Below are positions 27,929-39,098 of a DNA stretch of 64,000 nucleotides, one piece after another. Made by a program: the position numbers and the translations under genes. This stretch comes from Dysgonamonadaceae bacterium (GTDB lineage: Bacteria > Bacteroidota > Bacteroidia > Bacteroidales > Azobacteroidaceae). How positions within the stretch are numbered: the first letter of the stretch is position 1; every line of letters begins with the position of its first letter. The stretch spans positions 23,000 through 86,999 of the forward strand of contig JAISUK010000067.1 in the NCBI GenBank assembly GCA_031272075.1, written 5' to 3'. Below the pieces are notes generated by a model that saw only the letters and a list, made by a program, of their open reading frames with translations, was not told the origin of the DNA and did no database searches.

Positions 27929-29872
<1,944 letters not shown>

Positions 29873-29877
29873 AAGTC

Positions 29878-30633
29878 ATGGAAAAAGTAATAAATATACA
29901 GTTGAAGATCTGGAGACAAAAAGGACCCAAAGCGAAAGGCGCTTTTGAAACTTATCGTTTGGAAGGCATTTCGGGAGATACTTCATTTTTGGAAATGTTG
30001 GATATCCTGAATGAAAAATTGATCAATGAAGGGAAGGATCCGATTGTTTTCGATCATGATTGCCGTGAAGGGATTTGCGGGATGTGTTCACTCTATATTA
30101 ACGGACATCCACATGGGCCGGATGAAGATATTACGACCTGCCAATTGCATATGCGCAAATTCAAAGACGGCGAAACCATTGTCGTCGAACCTTGGCGTTC
30201 GGCCGGATTCCCGGTGATTCGTGATCTGATGGTAGACCGTTCGGCCTTTGATAAGATCATTCAGGCCGGAGGCTATATTTCCGTCAATACCGGCGGTGTG
30301 CCGGATGCGAATGCCATTCCGATTCCGAAACAGAAAGCCGATGAAGCGATGGATGCTGCTTCCTGCATCGGTTGCGGTGCTTGTGTGGCGGCATGTAAGA
30401 ACGGTTCGGCGATGCTTTTTGTCTCTGCGAAAGTCAGTCAATTGGCATTGCTGCCCCAAGGTCGCGCCGAAGCTGCCCGCAGGGCGAAAGCGATGGTGGC
30501 GAAGATGGATGAGCTGGGATTCGGAAACTGTACGAATACCATGGCCTGCGAACAGGAATGTCCTAAGAGTGTTTCCATCAGCAATATCGCCCGAATGAAC
30601 AGGGAATTTATTGCGGCAAAATTCAGCGATTAA
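29878..30633 (+). CDS. sdhB: Succinate dehydrogenase/fumarate reductase iron-sulfur subunit
   Basis: A 251-residue subunit with three cluster-binding regions: the [2Fe-2S] site [15 protein letters not shown] plus a later TTCQL cysteine, the ferredoxin-like [14 protein letters not shown] (~150-163), and the last CEQECPKSV. It passes electrons between SdhA flavin and the SdhC hemes. Last gene of the operon; its stop is 4 bases from the stop of the convergent PPTase gene, leaving no room for an intergenic terminator. Confidence 0.97.
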   Translation: MEKVINIQLKIWRQKGPKAKGAFETYRLEGISGDTSFLEMLDILNEKLINEGKDPIVFDHDCREGICGMCSLYINGHPHGPDEDITTCQLHMRKFKDGETIVVEPWRSAGFPVIRDLMVDRSAFDKIIQAGGYISVNTGGVPDANAIPIPKQKADEAMDAASCIGCGACVAACKNGSAMLFVSAKVSQLALLPQGRAEAARRAKAMVAKMDELGFGNCTNTMACEQECPKSVSISNIARMNREFIAAKFSD

Positions 30634-30637
30634 TTCG

Positions 30638-31279
30638 TCATATCGGACGCTTTTCAGTAAAAACGACGACGTAATCTGTTGTGGCGATGTAATTCATCCT
30701 GAAAGATTGTCGCTGTTCGGTAAGGGTCTCATGCGCCTCGAAAAAAGATAATCGGTTCATTACGGGTTCAAACGGCGCGACGTGCAGATGTGCCCGGAAA
30801 TCGATGCCGGTTTCGTCCATGGTCTTGAACATACATTCTTTGGCAGACCAATGGAGCAACAAATGAATTGTTTCATTGTCTGTCGACAGGTGCTGACTTT
30901 CGGCTTCGCTCATAAAACGCGCACTGATCTGATGCACCCGCGGCGAGACCGATTCTATATCAATGCCGACAGGAAATTGTTTACCGAGAATGACTGCGGC
31001 ATGGTTGCGGCTATGGCTGATACCGATGTGGTAGGACGAGTCAGTCAGGTGGGGTTTTCCGGCAGGCGTATAGGCGATCGCTTTTTCTTCACCCAGGAGT
31101 TCTTTCAAGAGCAACCGCACCGAAAGCCATTCTCGCTTTCGCTGTTCCGATTTCATTTTTTGCAACGTCGGCAGATACAGCGTTTTGTTCTCAAGCAGAT
31201 CCAGCATCGCTACGGAGGATCCGCGAATCTCGCGAATCCCCCATATCAACGTATCTGAAACCGATTCTGCAAAAATCAT
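30638..31279 (-). CDS. 4'-phosphopantetheinyl transferase superfamily protein
   Basis: A 213-residue Sfp-like protein that would transfer phosphopantetheine from CoA to a carrier-protein serine. The magnesium-binding GIDIES motif (~105) and the downstream LLHWSAKECMFK motif (~150) are intact, and the HIGISHSRNHAAV block precedes them. The target carrier (fatty acid, polyketide or other) is not given by the context. It starts 15 bases after the serine hydrolase stop, so the two form an operon. Confidence 0.9.
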   Translation of the reverse strand: MIFAESVSDTLIWGIREIRGSSVAMLDLLENKTLYLPTLQKMKSEQRKREWLSVRLLLKELLGEEKAIAYTPAGKPHLTDSSYHIGISHSRNHAAVILGKQFPVGIDIESVSPRVHQISARFMSEAESQHLSTDNETIHLLLHWSAKECMFKTMDETGIDFRAHLHVAPFEPVMNRLSFFEAHETLTEQRQSFRMNYIATTDYVVVFTEKRPI

Positions 31280-31294
31280 GAAAGACAGATGGGT

Positions 31295-32806
31295 TTATTG
31301 GCGTTTCACTCCTGCAAACGTCCATTCGTTGCCCAAGTTGCCGACACGCGTTTTCAGATGGAGCGAATCCCCTGTAAAATGACATTCGGCATATTCTGTG
31401 TGTGGTGTCTCAGCGTATTTTAAAGCCAACAACACGGTGGCGCTGTCCGAGATGCTGTAACTGCCGAAAACATTAAACGGAGGAAATTCCCTGAAAGCCC
31501 AAACGCTTGGAAGCAGATTCGGAGCAGGACGCTCGGTTTCGCCTGCAATCCATGTGCCGTTGCCGAATTTCAGATTATATTCGCCCCAATTGACAATGCA
31601 GGTGTCATTGTCGAAATTCAACGCAAACGTGCTTGTTTGGCCGCCAAAGTCCGTGATTGTATAAGTGCCTTCGGCAGATGCCGGAATAGTTGTCGTAGCT
31701 GCGAGCGGCGCTATTTTCAGCGAAGCCAGTTTTTGTTTCAGCGTCTCTGCTGCAACCTTGTTTTCCGGCAATGCTTCCGGGTGCATTGCAGGAAGCAAGA
31801 TATCCCAAACATAATTGATTTCGCGTTGCATGTTGCCGACATTGGCTTGAATCGCGATCACGGCATCCCAATCGGGCATCACGATGATGTACTGTCCGTA
31901 TGCGCCGTCCGCACGGAAAGCATTGTTGCGACAACGCCAAATCTGATAGCAATAACCTTGTGCCCAGTCGTCAATTGACCGCTGTTCGTCGCTAATTTCA
32001 GGCTTCTGAAGTATTTTAGCGGAAGTAGCCTCTGCAATCCACGATGCAGGAAGAATTTGCTTGCCGTTCCATTGGCCTTTCTGTAAGTATAATTGTCCGA
32101 GTTTTGCCATGTCTTCGGTATGGATACGTAATCCCCATCCTCCGGTATTGACGCCTGTGGGCGAGAGTTCCCACTCTGCGCCTTCGATGGCGAGCGGTTC
32201 AAAAAGACGGGGTGTAAGATAATCCAATACGCGCTGTCCGGTAAGTTTTTGAATGATAGCCGAAAGCATATAGGTAGCCATCGAATTGTAACTGAACACC
32301 GTGCCGGGTTCGTATTTGACAGGGGTGGCGAGAAATGCCTGTTCCCAATTATCAACTTTCCGCGATGATTCGTATTCCTGACCGGTTGCCATCGAAAGCA
32401 GATTCTTGACGGTCATTTGTTCAAGGTAGGGGCAAACGGTGTCGGGAAGCAAGTCAGGGAAAAAGGAGACGACCTTGTCGTCCACAGTCAGCAGGTTTTC
32501 CGCTACTGCAAAGCCGATTGCGGTAGAGGTAAACGTCTTGCTGGTAGAGTAGATTGTCTGTTTCAATTCCGGTTTGAACGGATCCCACCAGCCTTCGGCG
32601 ATTACTTTCCCGTGCCGCAGCAGGATGAAACTGTGAAATTCGTCGCCGCTGCTCTGTTCGAGCGCTTCAACAAATTTGAGGATACCTTCGGAAGAGACAC
32701 CTTCCTTTTCGGGGATGCTGCGCGGCAGCGAACCGATTGCTTTGTCTTTGTTACAGGCGCCCAGCAACAGGGATAGAGAAAAAAGAATACAAATAAGATT
32801 TTTCAT
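31295..32806 (-). CDS. Serine hydrolase lipoprotein, class C beta-lactamase fold
   Basis: A 503-residue lipoprotein (lipobox LLLGAC, Cys ~18). The N-terminal ~370 residues carry the serine beta-lactamase/DD-peptidase fold with SxxK (S87-T-S-K90) and a YxN-type motif in FSYNSMATYML. The C-terminal ~110 residues are a separate beta-rich domain. Such proteins can be esterases, D-amino peptidases or peptidoglycan-related; true beta-lactamase activity should not be assumed. Its start region (TTTATTGACGTATGAAA on the coding strand) is duplicated 69 bases upstream. Confidence 0.88.
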   Translation of the reverse strand: MKNLICILFSLSLLLGACNKDKAIGSLPRSIPEKEGVSSEGILKFVEALEQSSGDEFHSFILLRHGKVIAEGWWDPFKPELKQTIYSTSKTFTSTAIGFAVAENLLTVDDKVVSFFPDLLPDTVCPYLEQMTVKNLLSMATGQEYESSRKVDNWEQAFLATPVKYEPGTVFSYNSMATYMLSAIIQKLTGQRVLDYLTPRLFEPLAIEGAEWELSPTGVNTGGWGLRIHTEDMAKLGQLYLQKGQWNGKQILPASWIAEATSAKILQKPEISDEQRSIDDWAQGYCYQIWRCRNNAFRADGAYGQYIIVMPDWDAVIAIQANVGNMQREINYVWDILLPAMHPEALPENKVAAETLKQKLASLKIAPLAATTTIPASAEGTYTITDFGGQTSTFALNFDNDTCIVNWGEYNLKFGNGTWIAGETERPAPNLLPSVWAFREFPPFNVFGSYSISDSATVLLALKYAETPHTEYAECHFTGDSLHLKTRVGNLGNEWTFAGVKRQ

Positions 32807-32886
32807 ACGTCAATAAAATTAAGCAATTAATGACTGCAAATTTAGGAAAAAGTTGAAAGTTGAAAAATATTTCATACGTCAATAAA
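32801..32886. repeat. 17-base direct repeat pair at the start of the serine hydrolase gene
   Basis: TTTCATACGTCAATAAA occurs at 32801-32817 and again at 32870-32886. On the minus strand each copy supplies a start codon (GACGTATGAAA). The first is the hydrolase start, the second would start an 18-codon leader ORF. Confidence 0.9.
32819..32875 (-). other. Possible 18-codon leader ORF upstream of the serine hydrolase gene
   Basis: From the duplicated start context, the minus strand reads MKYFSTFNFFLNLQSLIA and stops 12 bases before the hydrolase ATG. It might be a leader peptide affecting translation of the downstream gene, or a chance by-product of the 17-base duplication. There is no coding support beyond the shared start context. 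Confidence 0.25.
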
Positions 32887-32942
32887 TTGTTTTAAAAAGT
32901 TCGTATGAAACTCGCATGTCATTATTTTCATTGGCTTGGATG

Positions 32943-32973
32943 TTTGAAAATAATGCTCGTTTCATTACATTTG
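32943..32973 (+). promoter_or_regulatory. Promoter of the nitroreductase-rhaB-rhaD unit
   Basis: TTTG (32943-32946), 19-base spacer, TACATTTG (32966-32973): exact Bacteroidota consensus, 28 bases before the nitroreductase ATG at 33002. Confidence 0.75.
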
Positions 32974-33001
32974 CACCGAATATTCATAAAACTTTAAGCA
33001 G

Positions 33002-33805
33002 ATGACCATCATTGAAAGTATTCGGAAGCGTCGGTCGGTTCGCACCTACACCGGAGAACCGCTACGGGAAGCGCATGCGACCCGCGTCAAGCAGTTTATT
33101 ACCGACGTGCAGCCGCCATTCGGCGTCAATGCCCGTATCGAACTGATACAGCCCGACCTGGACGTTAAATCCGTGAAATTGGGCACCTACGGTTGGATCA
33201 AAGGCGCTGTCAATTACTTGGTGTTGATCTACGAAGAAGCGCCTTTTGCTGCAACGGCTGCCGCCTATTTCTTTGAACAGACGGTGCTGTTTTGCACAGG
33301 ATTGGGATTGGCAACCTGTTGGATTGGCGGCTCTTTCAACCGTGCCGATTTTAAGAAACAGCTCATCTTACAGCCGGGTGAAAAGCTGAAAATCGTGTCG
33401 CCGATAGGATATGAGCACGCACAAAAACGTTGGTTCCTGGAAAAAGTCGTGGTCAATGCCGAAAAAAAACATGCATCGCGCAAGCCGTTTGAAGCGCTCT
33501 TTTTCGATTGCGATTTCACTCATCCGTTGCACCAAGCCGATGCAGGCGATTTTGCTACGGTACTGGAGATGGTGCGTTTAGCGCCTTCGGCCAACAATTG
33601 GCAGGAGTGGCGGGTGGTGCGTGACGGAAATCGTTTTCATTTTTATCGGACTGCTTCGCTCTTTGCAGACATCGACATTGGTATTGCCCTCTGTCATTTT
33701 GAACTTACAGCCAATGAATTGGGTATTCATGGCCGGTTTGAACCGTTGAACGAGCATCCCGAAAACGACAAAGCGGCGTATGTCATTTCATGGATACAAA
33801 ATTGA
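33002..33805 (+). CDS. Nitroreductase-family protein (TM1586-like)
   Basis: A 267-residue FMN-dependent fold. The N-terminus TIIESIRKRRSVRTYTGEPL is the classical nitroreductase FMN-phosphate binding start; GLGLATCWIGGSFNRADF and VRLAPSANNWQEWRV follow, the latter resembling the second FMN-contact block. The two half-domains resemble the TM1586-type tandem arrangement. Substrate unknown (quinones, nitro compounds or other). Its stop overlaps nothing essential: the chosen rhaB ATG begins 20 bases later, so it is likely co-transcribed with the rhamnose genes. Confidence 0.87.
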   Translation: MTIIESIRKRRSVRTYTGEPLREAHATRVKQFITDVQPPFGVNARIELIQPDLDVKSVKLGTYGWIKGAVNYLVLIYEEAPFAATAAAYFFEQTVLFCTGLGLATCWIGGSFNRADFKKQLILQPGEKLKIVSPIGYEHAQKRWFLEKVVVNAEKKHASRKPFEALFFDCDFTHPLHQADAGDFATVLEMVRLAPSANNWQEWRVVRDGNRFHFYRTASLFADIDIGIALCHFELTANELGIHGRFEPLNEHPENDKAAYVISWIQN

Positions 33806-33825
33806 GTGATCTCAAAAAAAATACT

Positions 33826-35319
33826 ATGCAATCGAAAACCCATCATTTTTTCGCCTTTGATCTCGGTGCGACCAGCGGACGGTCTATCTTAGCCACCCTG
33901 CAGGAAGGTCGGTTGACTTTACAGGAACTGACCCGTTTCCCAAACAAATTTGTTCGGCTGGGGAATCGTTATTTTTGGAATATCTATACTTTGTTTGATG
34001 AACTCAAGCAAGGATTGAAGCGCCTCTCGTCGTTGGGCGTCCAGCCTGATTCCATCGGGATCGACACTTGGGGCGTCGATTTTGTTTATGTTGCCCGCGA
34101 TGGTTCCTTTCTAGGACTCCCGCGCGCCTACCGTGATCCGTATACCAACGACATTCCGGAAGCATATTTTAACCTTGTCCCCAAAAAAGAGGTATACGAC
34201 CTGACGGGCATACAGTTTATGAATTTCAACAGTCTGTTTCAACTCTTTGCTTCAAAAAAAGAATCTTCGTCGGCGTTGTTGGCTGCAGAAAATATCCTGT
34301 TTATGCCGGATGCTCTTGCTTACATGCTGACGGGTAGGCAGATCTGTGAATATACGATTGCTTCCACATCACAGTTATTGAATCCGCATACCGGAAAAAT
34401 AGAATCGCGATTGCTCGAAGCAGCCGATATTCCTGCGTCCATCGTTTTGCCGCCAATAATGCCCGGTTCGGTCATTGGAACGGTGACTGCGAACATTCGA
34501 GAAGAATGTAAAATCGCCGATGTGCCAGTGATTGCGGTTGCCGGTCATGATACCGCCTCAGCCGTAGCGGCAGTTCCTGCCGAGAATGAGCGTTACGCTT
34601 ACCTGAGTTCCGGCACCTGGTCGTTGATGGGGATTGAGGTGAAGAAGCCCATCATCAATGAGGAAAGCTATCGACTGAATTTTACGAACGAGGGTGGGGT
34701 AGCGGGCACTACCCGTTTTCTGAAAAACATCACGGGCATGTGGCTGTTGGAACAATGCCGGAAGGAATGGGATCAGCAAGGGGCAGCCTATACTTATCCG
34801 GAAATTGTAGCGTTGTCAAATTCCGTTTCGGGTTTCCGATTTCTGATCGATCCCGACAGTCCCGATTTCGTCAATCCGGCAAGCATGACGGGAGCGATTG
34901 CGGCGTATTGTATTCATACCGGTCAAGGACAACCGCTTACGCATGCCGAATACGTCCGTTGCATCTTCGACAGCCTGGCATTGAAATACCGGCGGACGCT
35001 TGATTGCTTGCGACAAATGGCGCCTTTCCCGATCGAAAGATTGCATATTATCGGTGGGGGTTCGCAAAATCAATTGCTGAACAAATTTACGGCCGATGCC
35101 ATCGGGTTACCAGTCGTGGCAGGCCCTTCGGAAGCGACAGCGATCGGAAATGTCATGATGCAGGCGAAGGGACTGGGAGTCGTTGAGTCGTTAGATGAAA
35201 TGCGGCACATCATCCGCGATGCCGTCCCGCTGGAGGTGTTCCATCCGGAAAATACGGCGCAATGGGATGAGGCCTATCTGCGATTCAGGAATATTACGGA
35301 AAATAATCATAAAAGATAA
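33826..35319 (+). CDS. rhaB: Rhamnulokinase
   Basis: ATP + L-rhamnulose to rhamnulose 1-phosphate. A 497-residue FGGY-family kinase: N-terminal phosphate loop FAFDLGATSGRSILA, GIDTWGVDFVYV (catalytic-base aspartate ~80s), AGHDTASAVAAVP and the C-terminal IIGGGSQNQLLNKFTADA. I chose the ATG at 33826 (MQSKTHHFF); an earlier in-frame ATG would overlap the nitroreductase gene by 16 bases. Followed by rhaD after 18 bases. Rhamnose isomerase (rhaA) and permease are not in the window. Confidence 0.94.
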   Translation: MQSKTHHFFAFDLGATSGRSILATLQEGRLTLQELTRFPNKFVRLGNRYFWNIYTLFDELKQGLKRLSSLGVQPDSIGIDTWGVDFVYVARDGSFLGLPRAYRDPYTNDIPEAYFNLVPKKEVYDLTGIQFMNFNSLFQLFASKKESSSALLAAENILFMPDALAYMLTGRQICEYTIASTSQLLNPHTGKIESRLLEAADIPASIVLPPIMPGSVIGTVTANIREECKIADVPVIAVAGHDTASAVAAVPAENERYAYLSSGTWSLMGIEVKKPIINEESYRLNFTNEGGVAGTTRFLKNITGMWLLEQCRKEWDQQGAAYTYPEIVALSNSVSGFRFLIDPDSPDFVNPASMTGAIAAYCIHTGQGQPLTHAEYVRCIFDSLALKYRRTLDCLRQMAPFPIERLHIIGGGSQNQLLNKFTADAIGLPVVAGPSEATAIGNVMMQAKGLGVVESLDEMRHIIRDAVPLEVFHPENTAQWDEAYLRFRNITENNHKR

Positions 35320-35337
35320 AAACATAAGTTTGGATAA

Positions 35338-36150
35338 ATGATACAATCAATTTTAAATGAAAAGTCTCTCCTGGCCGATCGTATCTTGGAAGTGGCCGAA
35401 GTAGCCGGCTATCTTTGGCAAAAAGGATGGGCGGAGCGCAATGGCGGGAATATTACGATCAACCTGACAGAAGTGGTTACGGATAAAGTCAGATCGCTCA
35501 GTCCGCTCAGCGAACCGATTCCGATCGGACGCGAACTGTCTAACCTGAAAGATTGCTATTTCTATTGCAAAGGGACGAACAAAAGGATGCGCGACTTGGC
35601 ACGACGACCAATGGACCATGGGGCGGTGATCCGTGTTTTGGACGATTGCAGTTCTTATGTCATTGTTGCCGACAACCCGGTTCAACCGACCTCGGAGATC
35701 GTGCCGCATTTGTCCATACACAATTATTTGCTTGGAAAAGGATCAAGCTACCGCGCCGTCTTGCATACGCATCCGATCGACTTGGTAGCGATGACGCATA
35801 ATCCTGCATTTCTGGAGAAAGACAGGCTCACGTACCTGCTTTGGAGCATGATTCCCGAAACGAGGGCGTTTTGCCCGCGCGGGTTGGGGATTGCCCCGTA
35901 TGCCTTGCCGGGCTCGGTGGAATTGGCGGATAAGATCCTCAGTGAATTGGACGAATACGATGTAGTTATATGGGAAAAACATGGCGTCTGCGCTGTAGCG
36001 GAAAATATTCTGGAAGCGTTCGATATGGTGGATACGCTATCGAAATCCGCACAGATCTACCTCACAGCCAAATCGATGGGATTTGAGCCGGAAGGCATTT
36101 CCATGGAGAAGATGGATGAAATGCGGGAGGCATTCCACTTGCCGAAATAA
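35338..36150 (+). CDS. rhaD: Rhamnulose-1-phosphate aldolase
   Basis: Splits rhamnulose 1-phosphate into dihydroxyacetone phosphate and lactaldehyde. A 270-residue class II (zinc) aldolase of the AraD/RhaD family: RNGGNITINLTE, the zinc-binding histidines in HTHPIDLVAMTH (~140), and EKHGVCAVA (~211). Adjacent to rhaB, which settles the choice over fuculose-phosphate aldolase. The lactaldehyde made would need a dehydrogenase; the iron-containing ADH at 46.7 kb is a candidate only by family. Confidence 0.94.
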   Translation: MIQSILNEKSLLADRILEVAEVAGYLWQKGWAERNGGNITINLTEVVTDKVRSLSPLSEPIPIGRELSNLKDCYFYCKGTNKRMRDLARRPMDHGAVIRVLDDCSSYVIVADNPVQPTSEIVPHLSIHNYLLGKGSSYRAVLHTHPIDLVAMTHNPAFLEKDRLTYLLWSMIPETRAFCPRGLGIAPYALPGSVELADKILSELDEYDVVIWEKHGVCAVAENILEAFDMVDTLSKSAQIYLTAKSMGFEPEGISMEKMDEMREAFHLPK

Positions 36151-36165
36151 CCGGAGTCTTGTCTC

Positions 36166-37605
36166 TCACGCAGGGTTCTTCCGCTTCCATCGCAAGAACA
36201 GGAAGAAAACCACCAGTGTGATTCCGCCGCCAATGCTGTACGACAGTGTGTTGCCCAATCCGAAACCTTCCTTTTCTGCGATGAGGAGGAAAGTAGAACA
36301 GACCATGGTCATGAAAAGCGCCGGAATCAGTGTGAGGAGATAATTCTTCTTCTCTTTCACCAGGTAGATGGTCACCGCCCAGAGCGTGAAAGTGGCAAGC
36401 GTCTGGTTTGCCCAAGCGAAATAACGCCAAATCAGGTCGAACCCTTCACTATCCTTCAGGCTGTAAAACAACACGCCAAAAGCGACCAAAAACAAAGGAA
36501 CGGCAATGATGAGCCGTTTCAGGATTGGCTTCTGGTCGAAATTCATAAAATCAGAGATGATCAGTCGCGCTGAGCGGAAAGCCGTGTCGCCCGATGTGAT
36601 GGGAGCGGCAATCACGCCCAGTAACGCCAAGATAGCGCCGAAAGTTCCCAGCCATTCTTTGCTGATGGTATCGACCACGATGGCAGCATTGGTGCCGCCG
36701 ACAAAAATTTCTTTGCCCTGTTCGGTATTGAAGAAAAAATAACTGGCAGTAGCCGCCCAAATCAGGGCCACAATGCCTTCGGTGACCATCGCTCCGTAAA
36801 AGATGGGGCGCCCTTGCCGTTCGTTCGTCATTGTCCGAGCCATCAACGGCGATTGTGTTGCGTGAAATCCGGAAATGGCACCGCAAGCGATAGAAATAAA
36901 CATCATCGGAAAAATGGGATTAGAGGCCGCCTGCGGGTGTTTATTGCCCCAGTCTTCCCAGATTTCCGGCAACGATACATGTTGGAAAAAGAATGAAAAC
37001 AGGATGCTGATGGCCATGAATAACAGACAGAAGCCGAACAACGGATAAACCTTCCCGATCAGTTTATCGATCGGCAGTAAGGTGGCCAGAATATAGTAAG
37101 CGAGTATGACGATTATCCAGAAAGTCTCGTTCATTACCGATGGAGTCAGTTTGGCCAGTAGACCGGCGGGACCGATGACGAATACCACGCCGACCAGAAT
37201 CATCAGGACGACCATGAATACACGCATAAACTGTTTGATGTTATTACCCAGGTATTTCCCGTGTATTTCGGGAAGGCTCGCTCCACCCATTCGCAGCGAG
37301 ATCATTCCGGATAAATAGTCATGCACCGCACCGGCGAAAATAGTTCCGAACACAATCCAAAGAAAAGAGGAAGTGCCAAATTTGGCGCCCATGATCGCAC
37401 CGAATATCGGACCGAGACCGGCGATGTTCAGGAATTGGATCATGAAAATCCGCCACGGTTTCAAAGGGACATAATCCACGCCATCGTATTTGGTAAGCGC
37501 AGGCGTTTTTCGCTGAGGGTCAATTCCAAACAGCTTCTCGATGATTTTTCCATACAGAAAGTAACCCGCAATCAGTACGGCGATCGAAATCAAAAATGTG
37601 ATCAT
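36166..37605 (-). CDS. cstA: CstA-family carbon starvation protein/transporter
   Basis: A 479-residue integral membrane protein with more than ten predicted helices. Family landmarks: FNIAGLGPIFGAIMGAKFG (~60-80), LSGMISLRMGGASLPEI (~105-120), HATQSPLMARTM. CstA proteins take up peptides or pyruvate; this shorter form (versus ~700 in E. coli) is the type common in Bacteroidota. It is convergent with rhaD (15 bases) and follows the PKD-like lipoprotein gene by 79 bases on the same strand, without evidence that it belongs to that locus. Confidence 0.93.
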   Translation of the reverse strand: MITFLISIAVLIAGYFLYGKIIEKLFGIDPQRKTPALTKYDGVDYVPLKPWRIFMIQFLNIAGLGPIFGAIMGAKFGTSSFLWIVFGTIFAGAVHDYLSGMISLRMGGASLPEIHGKYLGNNIKQFMRVFMVVLMILVGVVFVIGPAGLLAKLTPSVMNETFWIIVILAYYILATLLPIDKLIGKVYPLFGFCLLFMAISILFSFFFQHVSLPEIWEDWGNKHPQAASNPIFPMMFISIACGAISGFHATQSPLMARTMTNERQGRPIFYGAMVTEGIVALIWAATASYFFFNTEQGKEIFVGGTNAAIVVDTISKEWLGTFGAILALLGVIAAPITSGDTAFRSARLIISDFMNFDQKPILKRLIIAVPLFLVAFGVLFYSLKDSEGFDLIWRYFAWANQTLATFTLWAVTIYLVKEKKNYLLTLIPALFMTMVCSTFLLIAEKEGFGLGNTLSYSIGGGITLVVFFLFLRWKRKNPA

Positions 37606-37684
37606 ACTTGAGGTGATTTTTAAATAATAAGCGAAGGTATGTCATTTTTATGAATATACCAAAAAATCAGCTTCAAGTATGTGT

Positions 37685-39076
37685 TTATTGCTCTGGAGTT
37701 CTTACATAAACGTCTGCCGGGCTACCTTCAAAACCGCTTATTGTACTCGTTATTTGTCCCGTCGAGATACCGATGTAATGCAAATGACCCTCTTCGCCTG
37801 CAAGCAGCGTCGCGGAATCGAGTATTTTCAACATGCTCACTCTGCTGTTGAGTGTCGCAACGGTTTCTATGCTTTGATTTACAGGATTATAGCGATGAAT
37901 GGTGTTGCCGGAACTGATGTAGAATACTTCCTGGCCGGCAAGCAACGCCCATCGGCTGTCGGCCTGCAGGATGCCGCTATGGGTGAACGGACGAATGTAT
38001 TGCGTGATCACCATCTGTCCTCCGGTAGAGAACTTCAGTTCATAATGCTCTCCGTTGTCGTTTTTGCCGAAGAGGAAAAAGCCGCTATTAGAGGCTGCGA
38101 GGTGAATAAGTTCCAGCCCGATATTCGTTGGATCGAAGACAGCTGGCGGGCCGGGCATCGCAGAAGCGTCGAAAAACATCCCCGCAGGTGGTATGAAGCA
38201 TACGAGAGCACGGCGCTGTGCGTCGTAACTCCAGAAGAACGTGCCATCGGCGCCAACCGCCAGCGCGGGTGCAAGGGTGTAATTGCCCGGCACCGGCGAC
38301 CCGAAGAAGCCATAAACCGGCGCGAGATAATAGGTGGAAAATGCGCCGACATAGAATTTGCCGTTGACGATGCCGCACATCGTAGCGTCGTCGCGGCGGA
38401 TGAACGGTCCCGTCGTCATTGCTCCTTCCGGCTCGGTGAAAAAGTTCTCGCGGAACGTGCGCAGTCGTTCAAGGTTGTCTACATCTATCTCTACGCCGGG
38501 GTTGTCCTCGTCATCGCAAAGCAGCCAGTAACCCAGATAGGGGTGGCCAAGCATGTTCTGATGTTGTGTAGCTACAATCTGTCGCGGATTGTGTGGCAGC
38601 GGTTCGCCGTTGACGATCTCGTAGAGGTTGTCTTGCACTGTTCCGTCCGGTTTCACAAAAGCGAGTTGTGCTTGTCCATCGACGGAAGTCAGTATAAATG
38701 TCCCCGCTGTGAATGCCGTATGTCCTTGAATACTAAACGGGTAAAAATATTTCATTCCGTTGGTTGCATCGCTGACCGTCAGACGACATGAATAGAGTTT
38801 GGCTTTCAGACCGAAATAGATGTCCAGCTTGTCGCCTGTATAGGTGTGTTCCGTCATCTCATCGAGGTCGACGATCGACCATTCAAACGAGAGGGCTTCA
38901 GGTTTGGAAAAGGCAATTGTTGGCTCTATCAACAGACGGTCGCCCACGTTGGCGTCGTAAACTTCGGCGAGTGTGATCACCGGTTCTTCCGGCGCCACAT
39001 AGTCGTAGTTGCCGTCGTCTGTAATGCACGACCAGAATACTGTCAGCGCCAATATGCTATATATCTTCAGTTTCAT
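37685..39076 (-). CDS. PKD-like lipoprotein of the SusC/SusD locus
   Basis: A 463-residue predicted surface or periplasmic lipoprotein (signal with lipobox TVFWSC, Cys ~14). The N-terminal ~110 residues (YVAPEEPVITLAEVY, SFEWSIVDLDE) look like two Ig/PKD-like beta domains, and the rest (repeating strand-rich blocks such as MFFDASAMPGPP) looks like a beta-propeller. It resembles the PKD-like family lipoproteins that accompany SusCD pairs with DUF4843 genes. I chose the ATG at 39076 because the signal peptide starts there; an earlier start would run into the preceding gene. Ligand unknown. Confidence 0.82.
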   Translation of the reverse strand: MKLKIYSILALTVFWSCITDDGNYDYVAPEEPVITLAEVYDANVGDRLLIEPTIAFSKPEALSFEWSIVDLDEMTEHTYTGDKLDIYFGLKAKLYSCRLTVSDATNGMKYFYPFSIQGHTAFTAGTFILTSVDGQAQLAFVKPDGTVQDNLYEIVNGEPLPHNPRQIVATQHQNMLGHPYLGYWLLCDDEDNPGVEIDVDNLERLRTFRENFFTEPEGAMTTGPFIRRDDATMCGIVNGKFYVGAFSTYYLAPVYGFFGSPVPGNYTLAPALAVGADGTFFWSYDAQRRALVCFIPPAGMFFDASAMPGPPAVFDPTNIGLELIHLAASNSGFFLFGKNDNGEHYELKFSTGGQMVITQYIRPFTHSGILQADSRWALLAGQEVFYISSGNTIHRYNPVNQSIETVATLNSRVSMLKILDSATLLAGEEGHLHYIGISTGQITSTISGFEGSPADVYVRTPEQ

Positions 39077-39098
39077 ACGTAAAAAAATTTGTTTGTAA

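Noticed and set aside
31295..32806. Antibiotic-resistance beta-lactamase
   Set aside because: The fold and SxxK motif are shared with many esterases and peptidases; the lipoprotein form with an extra C-terminal domain does not support a resistance call.
37679..38791. Long plus-strand open frame opposite the PKD-like lipoprotein
   Set aside because: Shadow frame; the minus-strand product has a lipoprotein signal and belongs to an ordered SusCD locus.
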